64,000 bases of DNA from Spirosoma aureum (GTDB taxonomy: Bacteria > Bacteroidota > Bacteroidia > Cytophagales > Spirosomataceae). This document shows positions 15,224 through 24,065 of this stretch, one piece after another; positions within the stretch are counted from its first letter, which is position 1, and each line of letters begins with the position of its first letter. Where the stretch lies: NCBI RefSeq assembly GCF_011604685.1, contig NZ_CP050063.1:8659001-8723000 (forward strand), read 5' to 3'. The notes beneath the pieces were generated by a model. It was not told where the DNA came from. It worked only from the letters and a program-made list of their open reading frames with translations, and ran no database searches. A program made the translations under genes and the position numbers.

Positions 15224-15544
15224 ATGCTGGAAGAGCTATTTTCTCCCCAAAAAACGTTTAAAGTGGCAATCGGTAGCTATGAGGTAAAAATGAGTCACTG
15301 GGTCGATCAACCTTATCTGATTCGGGTCAGTGATGACGTTGAGCTGTTTAATCTCAATGGCGATCCCTGGTCGGCATCAGACGTAACGTGGCTCGACGAC
15401 TCAACCGTCGAAATGCATTTACGCAGATACCCTGGCCATATTTTCTGTTCTGTACAATTAAACGCGTTAACCGACCAGGGATGGGCAAAAGTCCGTCGGG
15501 TTTCTTCGCAGGTTCGCTTGCCCAGATACGGAACTGGGTCCTGA
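15224..15544 (+). CDS. Hypothetical cytoplasmic protein
   Basis: A 106-residue soluble protein with no signal peptide and no recognised family. The pattern is mostly beta: FKVAIGSYEVKMSHWV, YLIRVSDDVELFNLNGD, VEMHLRRYPGHIFCSVQLNA. It is the last gene of the small membrane-protein/lipoprotein unit. A protein of this size and fold behind membrane and lipoprotein genes could be an immunity-type or adaptor protein, but nothing in the sequence proves it. Confidence 0.55.
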   Translation: MLEELFSPQKTFKVAIGSYEVKMSHWVDQPYLIRVSDDVELFNLNGDPWSASDVTWLDDSTVEMHLRRYPGHIFCSVQLNALTDQGWAKVRRVSSQVRLPRYGTGS

Positions 15545-15673
15545 ACCTTTAACGTAAGCTTTATGAGTAAACAACAAGTACCATGAAAAACTACGTCCTC
15601 TTAACCATACAAAACCTTACAGGGCTTTTAGCAAAGTAGCATGACCACAAGGCCACGCTACCTGATTATTTTC

Positions 15674-16048
15674 TTACTGTTTCCTGCGATTCATCGTGTC
15701 TGGACGAGCACCCGATGCCGTTCGGCGTGGCGAAAACTTGGGTTTGACTTTGTGCTCCCCGGCCTGCTTCGCTTTCTTATAGCTGGGAATAGCGTTGTCT
15801 TTACTCTCCAGATTATCACTTAACGACGGCTTTGGTATTGGTTTCGAGGAACGCCGGGAGGCATCAGCCGCCGTAGACGTAGAGTTACTTTTCGTTGTCG
15901 ATTTAGCCGATGTCGCCGTTTGTTTCGATGGCCTGGTGGCCGTTGAAGCGGATACGGATTTCGTCGAGCTACTTTTTGCTGCTTGTGGGGCCGTCTGGGC
16001 CAACGTTGTGGCCGTTATCAGTATGGCACCGATCATCAATTTAATCAT
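15674..16048 (-). CDS. Secreted Ser/Thr/Lys-rich disordered protein
   Basis: A 124-residue exported protein: short signal peptide (MIKLMIGAILITATTLAQ), then a low-complexity region of Ser, Thr, Ala and Lys. It ends basic and proline-containing, finishing ARPDTMNRRKQ. There is no folded domain. The gene 145 bp upstream on the same strand encodes a similar short exported basic protein with an analogous end (TRVDTIR), so the two may be distant paralogues. Function unknown; a periplasmic polyanion-binding or wall-associated role is possible but speculative. Confidence 0.55.
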   Translation of the reverse strand: MIKLMIGAILITATTLAQTAPQAAKSSSTKSVSASTATRPSKQTATSAKSTTKSNSTSTAADASRRSSKPIPKPSLSDNLESKDNAIPSYKKAKQAGEHKVKPKFSPRRTASGARPDTMNRRKQ

Positions 16049-16193
16049 AACGTTTTACTGGTTTATCTAAACACGACTCTGTTTCAGCTAATTTGTTTGA
16101 CTGTTTTAGCCAGGGTCTGTTTGGGAATATATGCTCTGTTGCGTTAGCAGTTCACGAATTGATCGTCGGAACAAACCATGTGGTTGCTTTTCG

Positions 16194-16490
16194 TTACCGA
16201 ATCGTATCTACACGTGTAGCTCCTCCCCGCCGGAGTGAATCGGGCCGAAGTCGGCGTGGCTTCCGGTCAGGCTTAGTGCGGTTCTTGGGTAAAGTGGTGT
16301 CCATGCCCTTTTCCAGTTCTTTCTGCTCCTGGGCACTTACCTTTTTTAGCCTTGGTTTAGGCGGATTGGCCTGCCGATTATCCTCCGTCGATGTAGTCTG
16401 TTGTAAGGTCGGCGACTGATTACTTTGCGCGTAGACGCTAGCTGTTAAGCCAGCGCATAACAGGATGGTACTAAACACGATCCGTTTCAT
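16194..16490 (-). CDS. Secreted small basic disordered protein
   Basis: A 98-residue protein with a clear Sec signal (MKRIVFSTILLCAGLTASVYAQ, cleavage after AQ). The mature part of about 76 residues is rich in Lys, Arg, Pro and Gln, including PPKPRLKKVSAQEQKELEKG and RKPRRLRPDSLRRGG. No domain is recognised. It is divergent from the ECF sigma gene that begins 328 bp away and resembles the downstream gene at 15674-16048 in design. It could be an envelope protein controlled by that sigma factor, but this is only positional. Confidence 0.55.
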   Translation of the reverse strand: MKRIVFSTILLCAGLTASVYAQSNQSPTLQQTTSTEDNRQANPPKPRLKKVSAQEQKELEKGMDTTLPKNRTKPDRKPRRLRPDSLRRGGATRVDTIR

Positions 16491-16817
16491 AACATTGAGT
16501 ATTTGTGTCTATACTCAACGAATGCCATACCGAGAAGGTTATTTCACAGGCGGGTTATCTATCAAGTGCTCAGGCTTGCCTTCGGAAACCGGGCCGGGCA
16601 AATACCAGCTAGCACTTACCCTCTTCATCTGTTTTTTCTCTGAGCTTAAGCCAGCAGTTGGTTTAGCTTTTTGGGATTAGGTCACGGATGGCTGCTACGC
16701 ACCATCCAGCAAAGAAAGTTTTCAGGCCTGTATGGAATTTAGGACAGTATTACATCCGTTTTATAGATGTGCAATTAATAGACGGCATCGACAGCATTAT
16801 ATCGTTCAACTAGGTCT
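16491..16817. other. Intergenic region, 327 bp, between divergent genes
   Basis: No convincing coding frame on either strand; short open frames here lack start context and family-like sequence. It should contain the promoters of the small secreted basic protein (minus) and the ECF sigma factor (plus). I see no clear TTG/TAnnTTTG pair and no strong hairpin. Confidence 0.5.
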
Positions 16818-17414
16818 ATGTTTCTCAAACGGTTTCGTAAATCAAGACTTACTACCGATGCGGAGTATGTTGCGGCTTACCGCGCCACGGGTGATTTATC
16901 CGTGCTTGGGGAGTTGTATGAACGACATATGGAACTGGTCTATGCCGTCTGTTATAACTATCTGCGCGACGAAGACGAAGCTAAAGATGCCGTTATGCAC
17001 CTTTTTGAGCAGTTAATTACGGATCTGCGCAAACATGATGTACAACAGTTTCAGTCGTGGCTACACAGTGTTGCCAGGAACTACTGCCTGATGCAGTTAC
17101 GCAAAAATCAGGCACACCCGAAAGCAGTTCAGCTAACCGGCCTAACCGCAGACAATGATATGGACGATAATCCGGTTACGGCAACTATAACGGATGAGTC
17201 GGACAACCGAACGCTTGATCTTGAAGAAGATCTCAGCCGAATGGAAGCGTGTCTTCAAACGTTACCGAGCGAACAGCGCACATGCCTGACTTTATTTTAT
17301 CTTGACCAAAAAAGTTATGTGGAAGTCGCTGACCTGACGGGATATGACCTCAAGCAAGTGAAAAGTTATTTGCAAAACGGCCGACGAATGCTGAAACTTT
17401 GTATGAGCAAGTAA
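16818..17414 (+). CDS. RNA polymerase ECF-type sigma factor
   Basis: A 198-residue sigma-70 family protein with the two ECF domains. Region 2 is at about 15-95 (LGELYERHMELVYAVCYNYLRDEDEAKDAVMHLF, WLHSVARNYCLMQLRK). Region 4 is at about 135-195 (LQTLPSEQRTCLTLFYLDQKSYVEVADLTG, then KQVKSYLQNGRRML). A long acidic linker joins them. It precedes a one-helix anti-sigma-like gene by 27 bp, the usual Bacteroidetes pairing in which the membrane partner holds the sigma factor until a signal arrives. Target promoters are unknown. Confidence 0.9.
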   Translation: MFLKRFRKSRLTTDAEYVAAYRATGDLSVLGELYERHMELVYAVCYNYLRDEDEAKDAVMHLFEQLITDLRKHDVQQFQSWLHSVARNYCLMQLRKNQAHPKAVQLTGLTADNDMDDNPVTATITDESDNRTLDLEEDLSRMEACLQTLPSEQRTCLTLFYLDQKSYVEVADLTGYDLKQVKSYLQNGRRMLKLCMSK

Positions 17415-17441
17415 TCTGGAACGCCTGTTTGCCTTACCAAC

Positions 17442-17858
17442 ATGAATGACCAATTGACCTTTGACGATTTGCGAGCCTATCAGGCCGGACGGCTGAATGG
17501 TCCTGCCCGGCACCGGGTCGAGCGGTTACTGCTCGAAGACCCCTTCTATGCCGATGCCCTGGCCGGTTTAGAAGCGATGCAGCAAACCGCCACACCAACA
17601 ACACAACAACTAGCGAACCTACGAGATGCGCTTCAAGAGCGTATTCACGCATCGGCGACGAAAAAAAGGCTTTGGCCGCTGTGGATAGCCACAACTTCTG
17701 CTGCCATTCTGCTTATGCTGGCCGTAGCCATTTATATCATATTCGTTGTAGCCAAGCATCCGACCAGACAGAAACCGAATAACAAACCTAAAACGACACT
17801 ACAAATCAGGCACATAAACTCGCAGATGGCACCTCTTCAAGCCTATTCTTATCATTGA
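17442..17858 (+). CDS. Probable anti-sigma factor, single-pass membrane protein
   Basis: A 138-residue protein. The N-terminal cytoplasmic helix bundle (LTFDDLRAYQAGRLNGPARH then VERLLLEDPFYADALAGLEA) is the recurring start of Bacteroidetes anti-sigma-like proteins. One membrane helix follows (about 87-107, WIATTSAAILLMLAVAIYIIF), then a short basic periplasmic tail. It has no zinc-binding HxxxCxxC and no FecR domain. Position directly behind the ECF sigma gene supports the role. The periplasmic part of about 30 residues is too short to be a sensor domain, so another protein may provide the signal. Confidence 0.75.
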   Translation: MNDQLTFDDLRAYQAGRLNGPARHRVERLLLEDPFYADALAGLEAMQQTATPTTQQLANLRDALQERIHASATKKRLWPLWIATTSAAILLMLAVAIYIIFVVAKHPTRQKPNNKPKTTLQIRHINSQMAPLQAYSYH

Positions 17859-18070
17859 AGATAGGCCGATGAGCGAGATCATGTTCGTCAGAAAAGAAAG
17901 AAAAAATAGTTTATCGAGTGAAAACGCTCATGAATTTTTACAGTTAATTCTCAATAAAACCCCATCTTAGGTCGGATATGTAAAACCGGAACATAAGAAG
18001 TAGTTTAATAGAGTAAAACATTTAGGAAAGTTAGGACGTTAACCCGGCATAACAACTCATTCTATAGTCT

Positions 18071-18772
18071 ATGTTTCGCTCAATTTCGCTACGTTCACTC
18101 GCCATTCCATGCGTAGCCCTTTTAACTTGCTTATCAACTACTTACGCACAGCAACGTTTCAGCGCAGGGCCGCGCGTTGGCTTGAATTTATCCACATTGC
18201 GGGGTGATGTGGACGGCTACAAAATGACTCCTGGTCTTGTAGCAGGGGCTTTTCTGATGTACAGTTCATTAAATCACTTCGGCATCTCCGCCGACGTATT
18301 ATATTCTCAGCGCGGTGGTAAATTCACGGGAGTCAACCCAGGAAACGTACCCGTTGAACTGAAACAGCAAATTAATTATCTGGAAATTCCGGTGGCATTA
18401 CGCTACTTTCTGACATTGAGCGGCAATTTCCGGCCTAATATTTTCTTCGGTCCAACGCTGGCGATACCATTAAGCGCCAAACGAGTCAATCAAAAGATCG
18501 GCGGATCAACCCAGCCCGATGTAACGAACTCAGAAGCGTTCAATAATCCCGATCTTGGCTTATTTGCCGGTTTTCAGCTAAACTTCCCTGGTCTGGGTGA
18601 ACGGCAACGTTTTTTGATCGATGCTCGGTACACCTATGGCCTGGCTGATGTAACAAGCCAGCCAATCTCAGGTGGCATTGGAGGCCAAAACATATACAAT
18701 TCGACAATTACCTTAACCCTGGGCTATGGTTTTGGTGTTGGTCCTGAATATCGTAGTCGGTATCGGCGGTAG
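18071..18772 (+). CDS. PorT-family outer membrane beta-barrel protein
   Basis: A 233-residue protein with a signal peptide ending near TYAQ. An eight-stranded barrel of the PorT/OMP_b-brl_2 type follows, with alternating strands such as GPRVGLNLSTLRG, NYLEIPVALRYFL, IFFGPTLAIPLSA and FLIDARYTYGLADV. It ends in a strand (STITLTLGYGFGV) plus a short basic tail. It lies in the outer membrane. Family members range from the type IX secretion protein PorT to general barrels of unknown role; this one is of unknown role. It is monocistronic, with a bidirectional terminator directly after it. Confidence 0.82.
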   Translation: MFRSISLRSLAIPCVALLTCLSTTYAQQRFSAGPRVGLNLSTLRGDVDGYKMTPGLVAGAFLMYSSLNHFGISADVLYSQRGGKFTGVNPGNVPVELKQQINYLEIPVALRYFLTLSGNFRPNIFFGPTLAIPLSAKRVNQKIGGSTQPDVTNSEAFNNPDLGLFAGFQLNFPGLGERQRFLIDARYTYGLADVTSQPISGGIGGQNIYNSTITLTLGYGFGVGPEYRSRYRR

Positions 18773-18790
18773 AGCCACCGAAAAAGCATG

Positions 18791-18836
18791 CCAATAAAAA
18801 AGCTTCGCTGTTCAGACAGCGAAGCTTTTTTATTGG
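18791..18836. terminator. Strong palindromic terminator, 21-bp perfect arms
   Basis: Arms 18791-18811 and 18816-18836 are exact complements around a TCAG loop. The stem contains AAGCTTCGCTGT and is flanked by A/T runs that would serve as the T-tract on either strand. It terminates the PorT-type gene. Confidence 0.93.
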
Positions 18837-19024
18837 CCTTTAGAAAATAGTTATCCGTTAGTACACTTAAAATCACTCCTTTTAATCGAAAAATAAGTAC
18901 ATCAAAAGGCCACTGGATACAATTTTAATCTTTTTTTAATTCGCCGAAATCCATTCAGCCTGTACGAGCGTATAGGCTTTTATTACGTACACGTCTATGA
19001 AACTTTTTTCCACAATCAACAGCC

Positions 19025-20602
19025 ATGCTTTATAAAAAATCGCTCCGTTCTCTGATCGGTATGCTAACTCTGGGTACGCTACTGACCCTCAACGCCTGTC
19101 AGAATATGCAACCACAGCTAGAGCCGCAAAGTGGCCTCCCTGCTGCCAATGCCCGTCTGTCTGCTGATTTTATGTTTTATGTCTTAACCGACAACAATCA
19201 GTTGTTGAAACTAAATACGCAGAACCCTGGTGTCAATCTGGGTACGATCAGTATAACAGGTGTTCAAAACAACGAACGGCTGGTAGCCATTGACTTCCGG
19301 CCAGCAACGGGTCAGTTATATGGCGTCAGCAACGGTAGCAGAATTTATGCCATTAATCTGGCCAATGGCGCGGCTACAGCCCTGGGATCAGTCGCATTCT
19401 CACCCAGTATTAACGGCGATGTGGTTGGCTTTGATTTTAACCCAACAGTTGATCGAATTCGGCTTGTTACGAATAAAGGGCAGAATTTGCGCTTAAATCC
19501 GGAGACAGGAACGGTAATGATTGTTGATGGTTCCATCAATGGTGTAGCCAATGTGGCCGTTTCGGGAGTTGCCTACACCAACAACCGTTCGGGATCTACC
19601 ACGACAACCTTATATGACATTGACCCCATTACCGACAAGCTGTATCGCCAGGACCCACCCAATAATGGAACGCTGGCAGAGGTCGGTTCACTGGGTATTG
19701 ACATTGCCGGTACGGGTAGCTTCGACATCGCTCCCGATGGCAGTGCCATTGCAACCTTAATTAGCGGCATTACGCAAGGACTTTATCAGATTGATCTGGC
19801 AAGCGGCCGTGCCGAGCGTTTAGGCGACCTGCCAGGCTCAACCAGTATTGTTGGAGTAGCTATTCCAACGGAGCCGGTTGCCTACGCCGTCGATGGTTCC
19901 AATGCACTGCATATCTTCAATCCAATGACAGGCTCGTCCGTGACCAAAGCCATTACGGGATTACAAGGCGGTGAGACGTTGTATGGAATTGATTTCAGAC
20001 CAGCCAATGGGCAGTTATTTGCGCTGGGAAGCACAAGTCGTCTCTATACCATAAACACCTCGAATGGTGCCGCTACAGTAGTAGGTTCAGGGCCATTTAC
20101 GCCAGCGATTCCAAGTGCAGGAGGTGACTTCGGATTTGATTTCAACCCGACGGTTGACCGTATCCGGCTTGTCGGTTTCAATGGTCAGGATCTGCGGCTC
20201 AATCCTAATGATGGAACCGTAGTCGGTGTGGATGGCACATTGGCTTTTGCGTCAGGACAGGGCTCACCAAACGTAACAGCAGCCGCCTATACAAACAACT
20301 TCGCAGGCTCAACGGCAACAACCCTTTACGACATTGATACCCGTACAGGCAGTGCCTGGTTAGTGATGCAGACACCTCCCAACAATGGAACGTTGGTGCC
20401 AGTTGGTTCGCTTGGTGTTGAGATCGAAGGAGGTAACGGCTTCGATATCGGTGGTACCTCGAACATGGGTTATGCGCTGCTGCGTTCGGGCGGTTCGACT
20501 AAAGTCTATACGATCAACCTGTCGTCAGGGGCCGCATCATTCAACGCTAATCTCACAGGCAACCCATCGGTTCGCGGCTTCGCCGTTGGCCTGGGTTTCT
20601 AA
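19025..20602 (+). CDS. Lipoprotein with two tandem DUF4394 domains
   Basis: A 525-residue lipoprotein (lipobox TLNAC, Cys25). Two DUF4394 domains follow, at about residues 45-285 and 290-525. Each is a beta-propeller-like repeat with the markers FRPATGQLYG or FRPANGQLFA, GFDFNPTVDRIRLV, LRLNP and YTNN...TTLYDID. The halves are close copies, for example DFNPTVDRIRLV near residues 140 and 380, so the gene arose by internal duplication. Relatives are described only as domains of unknown function in secreted proteins. It is probably surface-exposed. A terminator follows immediately. Confidence 0.85.
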   Translation: MLYKKSLRSLIGMLTLGTLLTLNACQNMQPQLEPQSGLPAANARLSADFMFYVLTDNNQLLKLNTQNPGVNLGTISITGVQNNERLVAIDFRPATGQLYGVSNGSRIYAINLANGAATALGSVAFSPSINGDVVGFDFNPTVDRIRLVTNKGQNLRLNPETGTVMIVDGSINGVANVAVSGVAYTNNRSGSTTTTLYDIDPITDKLYRQDPPNNGTLAEVGSLGIDIAGTGSFDIAPDGSAIATLISGITQGLYQIDLASGRAERLGDLPGSTSIVGVAIPTEPVAYAVDGSNALHIFNPMTGSSVTKAITGLQGGETLYGIDFRPANGQLFALGSTSRLYTINTSNGAATVVGSGPFTPAIPSAGGDFGFDFNPTVDRIRLVGFNGQDLRLNPNDGTVVGVDGTLAFASGQGSPNVTAAAYTNNFAGSTATTLYDIDTRTGSAWLVMQTPPNNGTLVPVGSLGVEIEGGNGFDIGGTSNMGYALLRSGGSTKVYTINLSSGAASFNANLTGNPSVRGFAVGLGF

Positions 20603-20628
20603 CGACATAATCCAACTATTAATTATCG

Positions 20629-20660
20629 GCCCAATCTGCGTGAGTAGGTTGGGCTTTTTT
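20629..20660 (+). terminator. Rho-independent terminator of the DUF4394 gene
   Basis: GCCCAATCT (20629-20637) pairs with AGGTTGGGC (20646-20654) with one G-T pair. A run of six T follows at 20655-20660. Confidence 0.85.
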
Positions 20661-20772
20661 GTGCGCAACGTAGGCAGCTTACCAGACAGAGTGTGCGTAG
20701 AGGGCAGCTGGCTTTTTCGATACTAAAGTCGCGGAAGAATAGTCCGTCATGTACAAAAAGCTACAATAAAAT

Positions 20773-20802
20773 AGGGTGTCAGTTTTAGGAAACTGACACC
20801 CT
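20773..20802 (-). terminator. Terminator hairpin downstream of carB
   Basis: AGGGTGTCAGTTT (20773-20785) pairs perfectly with the arm 20790-20802 around a TAGG loop. On the minus strand it lies about 20 bp after the carB stop and is followed by ATTTTATTG. Confidence 0.8.
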
Positions 20803-20823
20803 AACAAACAAGCCGTATGTATT

Positions 20824-23700
20824 TTACCGGCTCAGATACAGATTCCGTTCGGAATATATTTTCTGAAAATAATCGTCCGTCAGATCATCGATGAAGTAGA
20901 TGCCTTCACCGGTCGACTTCATTTCGGGGCCAAGTTCCTTGTTCACATTCGGAAATTTGCTGAATGAGAATACCGGAATCTTGATCGCGTAGCCTTTCTT
21001 CACCGGCTTAAAGTCGAAATCCTTCACCTTTTTATCGCCCAGCATCACCTTCGTTGCATAGTTGACATAAGGTTCCTGATACGCTTTACAGATGAACGGC
21101 ACCGTCCGGCTCGCGCGCGGATTGGCTTCGATGATATAAACTACTTCGTCTTTAATGGCGAACTGGATGTTGATCAGCCCAACCGTTTTGAGGGCAACGG
21201 CAATCTTTTTGGTATGCTCCTCAATTTGTCGGATCACATTCTCGCTCAGGTCAAACGTTGGTAAAACCGCGTAGGAGTCGCCCGAGTGAATACCAGCCGG
21301 TTCGATATGCTCCATGATGCCGATAATATAAACATCTTCGCCATCGCAGATTGCGTCGGCTTCAGCTTCAATCGCATTCTCCAGGAAGTGATCGAGCAGG
21401 ATGTTATTGTCCGGAATATCCTTCAGAATCTTCATCACGTGCTGCTCCAGCTCGTTCTCGTTAATGACGATCTTCATATTCTGCCCACCAAGCACATAAC
21501 TTGGACGAACCAGGAGCGGGAAACCAAGCTCCCGCGATAGCTCAATGGCTCCTTCCGACTCGCGAATTGTTCCGAATTTTGGATACGGAATATCGAGTTT
21601 GCGCAGCATATCGGAGAAATGGCCCCGATCTTCAGCCAGATCGAGTGCTTCCCAGCTGGTACCGATAATCTTGATACCGTAGCGAGTCAGCTTTTCGGCC
21701 ATTTTGAGCGCCGTCTGGCCGCCTAGCTGCACAATGACGCCTTCGGGCTGTTCGTGCATGATAATGGCGTGAACGTGTTCCCAGAAGACAGGTTCGAAAT
21801 ACAGCTTATCGGCAATATCGGGGTCGGTCGAGACAGTTTCCGGATTACAGTTGATCATGATCGTCTCATAACCCGCTTCTTTAGCGGCCAACACGCCATG
21901 CACGCAGGAATAGTCGAACTCAATGCCCTGCCCAATGCGGTTTGGTCCCGAACCTAACACGACAATTTTCTTCCGATTACTCCGAACCGATTCATTACCC
22001 GGCAAATCAGAAACAGGCTCCGGCCGGTCGGTTGTGATCGGCAGCTGGTTGTTGAACGTTGAGTAGTAATAGGGCGTTTTTGCCTCGAACTCAGCCGCAC
22101 AGGTATCCACGCATTTAAACACGCGCCGGATATTGTGCGTCTGGCGGTAGTCATAAATCTTGCTTTCTTTCACCTGCAACAGGTGAGCAAGCTGGCGGTC
22201 AGCATAGCCTTTCTGCTTGGCAATACGAAGCAGTTCTGGCGGCAGATCATCCAGATCGTACTGTTCAATCTCGCGCTCCAGCTCAATCAACTCTTCGATC
22301 TGGTGTAGAAACCACGGATCTATTTTGGTTAGCTGCTGAATAGTCCGGAAAGACATACCGGCTTTGAACGCATCGTAGATGTGGAACAGACGGTTCCAGC
22401 TCGGATGAGCCAGACTCTGGGTCAGCGCATCGCGGTCGGTCAGTTCACGGCCATCGGCGCCAAGACCATTCCGGCGAATTTCCAGCGATTGACAGGCTTT
22501 TTGCAGGGCTTCCTGGAAATTACGGCCAATACCCATTGTTTCACCAACCGACTTCATTTGCAGACCTAATGAACGGTCGGCACCCGGAAATTTGTCGAAA
22601 TTCCAGCGCGGCACTTTCACGATCACATAATCGATAGCAGGTTCAAAAAACGCTGATGTCGTGCCCGTAATTGGGTTTATCAACTCGTCCAGGTTGTAAC
22701 CAACGGCCATTTTAGCGGCAATTTTGGCAATCGGATAACCCGTTGCTTTCGACGCCAGCGCCGACGATCGGCTAACACGTGGGTTTACTTCGATAACGAT
22801 GATATCGTCGGTCTGCGGATTCACCGAAAACTGAATGTTACAGCCTCCCGCAAACTGTCCGATACCGGCCATTACCCGAATGGCCAGATCACGCATTTTC
22901 TGGTAGAGGGTATCGGGCAGGGTCATGGCCGGAGCAACAGTGATGCTGTCGCCGGTATGAATACCCATTGGATCGAAGTTCTCGATGGAGCAGATGATGA
23001 TAAAGTTGCCATTATTATCACGCAGCAACTCCAGCTCATACTCTTTCCAACCCATCACGCTTTGCTCAACCAGCACCTCATGAACAGGCGATGCGTGCAA
23101 ACCGGCGGTGAGTGCCTTATCGAAATCTTCAGGATGATTAACAAAGCCGCCCCCCGTGCCACCGAGTGTAAACGATGGCCGGATAACGAGTGGAAATCCT
23201 ATTTCCTGTGCAATTTCTTTCCCTTCCAGAAAAGACCGGGCGGTGCGTCCTTCACAAACGCCTGCACCAAGCTTCAGCATCAGTAACCGGAATTTCTCCC
23301 GGTCTTCGGTCGTCTCGATGGCGCGAATATCGACACCGATAATTTTTACATTAAACTTCTCCCAGATACCAGCCTTTTCGCAGTCGATAGCCAGGTTCAA
23401 CGCCGTTTGGCCACCCATCGTCGGCAAAACAGCATCGATGGGCCGTCCCATTTCCTGATGTTTCTTCAGGATTTCAACAATGGACTTTTTCTCCAGCGGC
23501 AGCAGATAGACATGATCGGCGTTGATAGGGTCGGTCATGATGGTAGCCGGATTGGAGTTAATCAATGCAACTTCAATACCTTCTTCCCGAATAGAACGGG
23601 CCGCTTGAGAACCGGCATAATCAAATTCACAGGCCTGTCCGATAACGATAGGGCCAGAACCGATAATAAGAACCGAGCGGATTTGAGCGTTTTTGGGCAT
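20824..23700 (-). CDS. carB: Carbamoyl-phosphate synthase large subunit (short form)
   Basis: A 958-residue synthetase that makes carbamoyl phosphate from bicarbonate, ammonia (from CarA) and two ATP, feeding pyrimidine and arginine synthesis. Two homologous ATP-grasp halves are visible. Each begins with a GSGP box (IIGSGPIVIGQACEFDYAG and VLGSGPNRIGQGIEFDYSC) and contains PSYVLGG- or PSFTLGG-type nucleotide motifs. The protein stops about 115 residues short of E. coli CarB (1073), just after STGEG. It therefore lacks the C-terminal MGS domain that binds UMP and ornithine. Flavobacterial CarB proteins are similarly short. It is followed by a terminator and has no carA neighbour in the window. 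Confidence 0.95.
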   Translation of the reverse strand: MPKNAQIRSVLIIGSGPIVIGQACEFDYAGSQAARSIREEGIEVALINSNPATIMTDPINADHVYLLPLEKKSIVEILKKHQEMGRPIDAVLPTMGGQTALNLAIDCEKAGIWEKFNVKIIGVDIRAIETTEDREKFRLLMLKLGAGVCEGRTARSFLEGKEIAQEIGFPLVIRPSFTLGGTGGGFVNHPEDFDKALTAGLHASPVHEVLVEQSVMGWKEYELELLRDNNGNFIIICSIENFDPMGIHTGDSITVAPAMTLPDTLYQKMRDLAIRVMAGIGQFAGGCNIQFSVNPQTDDIIVIEVNPRVSRSSALASKATGYPIAKIAAKMAVGYNLDELINPITGTTSAFFEPAIDYVIVKVPRWNFDKFPGADRSLGLQMKSVGETMGIGRNFQEALQKACQSLEIRRNGLGADGRELTDRDALTQSLAHPSWNRLFHIYDAFKAGMSFRTIQQLTKIDPWFLHQIEELIELEREIEQYDLDDLPPELLRIAKQKGYADRQLAHLLQVKESKIYDYRQTHNIRRVFKCVDTCAAEFEAKTPYYYSTFNNQLPITTDRPEPVSDLPGNESVRSNRKKIVVLGSGPNRIGQGIEFDYSCVHGVLAAKEAGYETIMINCNPETVSTDPDIADKLYFEPVFWEHVHAIIMHEQPEGVIVQLGGQTALKMAEKLTRYGIKIIGTSWEALDLAEDRGHFSDMLRKLDIPYPKFGTIRESEGAIELSRELGFPLLVRPSYVLGGQNMKIVINENELEQHVMKILKDIPDNNILLDHFLENAIEAEADAICDGEDVYIIGIMEHIEPAGIHSGDSYAVLPTFDLSENVIRQIEEHTKKIAVALKTVGLINIQFAIKDEVVYIIEANPRASRTVPFICKAYQEPYVNYATKVMLGDKKVKDFDFKPVKKGYAIKIPVFSFSKFPNVNKELGPEMKSTGEGIYFIDDLTDDYFQKIYSERNLYLSR

Positions 23701-24065
23701 TTTTCAGCGGGACAATGAACCGCGTGGGCGGTCCCGAATGAATGATGAACGATTAACTATTGACGAACTGTGGCTAATTGACAACCAATCCGTTATGGGG
23801 TGGTCAAAAATCCTGCAAAATTAGGGGTTTCAGCGGGAATGGAAAAGGGGAATTTTAGAAATAGGCCGATTCGATATAATTATTCGATATAGGTCACTCG
23901 TATTCCGGCAACTACGAAATGGCCATGACTTAGGTTCAGCTTCAGCAGACGCTATTTTTTTGCATCAAGGTACCAATTAGCGCAACGAAATTGGCAGGTC
24001 AGTAAATAATAATAATTGGAAAACGTCGGGTAGGCTCGTATTTTTGATTAACAAGTTTTTAATAT
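23701..24065. other. Intergenic region, 365 bp, between divergent carB and lipoprotein genes
   Basis: No gene seen. A weak -7-like TAATTTTG on the minus strand (23823-23816) could start carB, but it lacks a good TTG at -33. The would-be carB leader has an imperfect hairpin (GGGAC...GTCCC, 23708-23733). The plus-strand promoter at 24016-24046 is better. Confidence 0.45.
24016..24046 (+). promoter_or_regulatory. Bacteroidetes-type promoter of the lipoprotein gene
   Basis: TTG at 24016-24018 is followed, after 20 nt, by TATTTTTG at 24039-24046. This is a full match to TAnnTTTG. Expected initiation near 24053 gives a leader of about 13 nt before ATG 24066. Confidence 0.6.

Noticed and set aside
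15583..15639. An 18-codon frame (MKNYVLLTIQNLTGLLAK) after the small hypothetical gene.
   Set aside because: Too short, with no supporting context or terminator; could be a leader peptide but there is no evidence.
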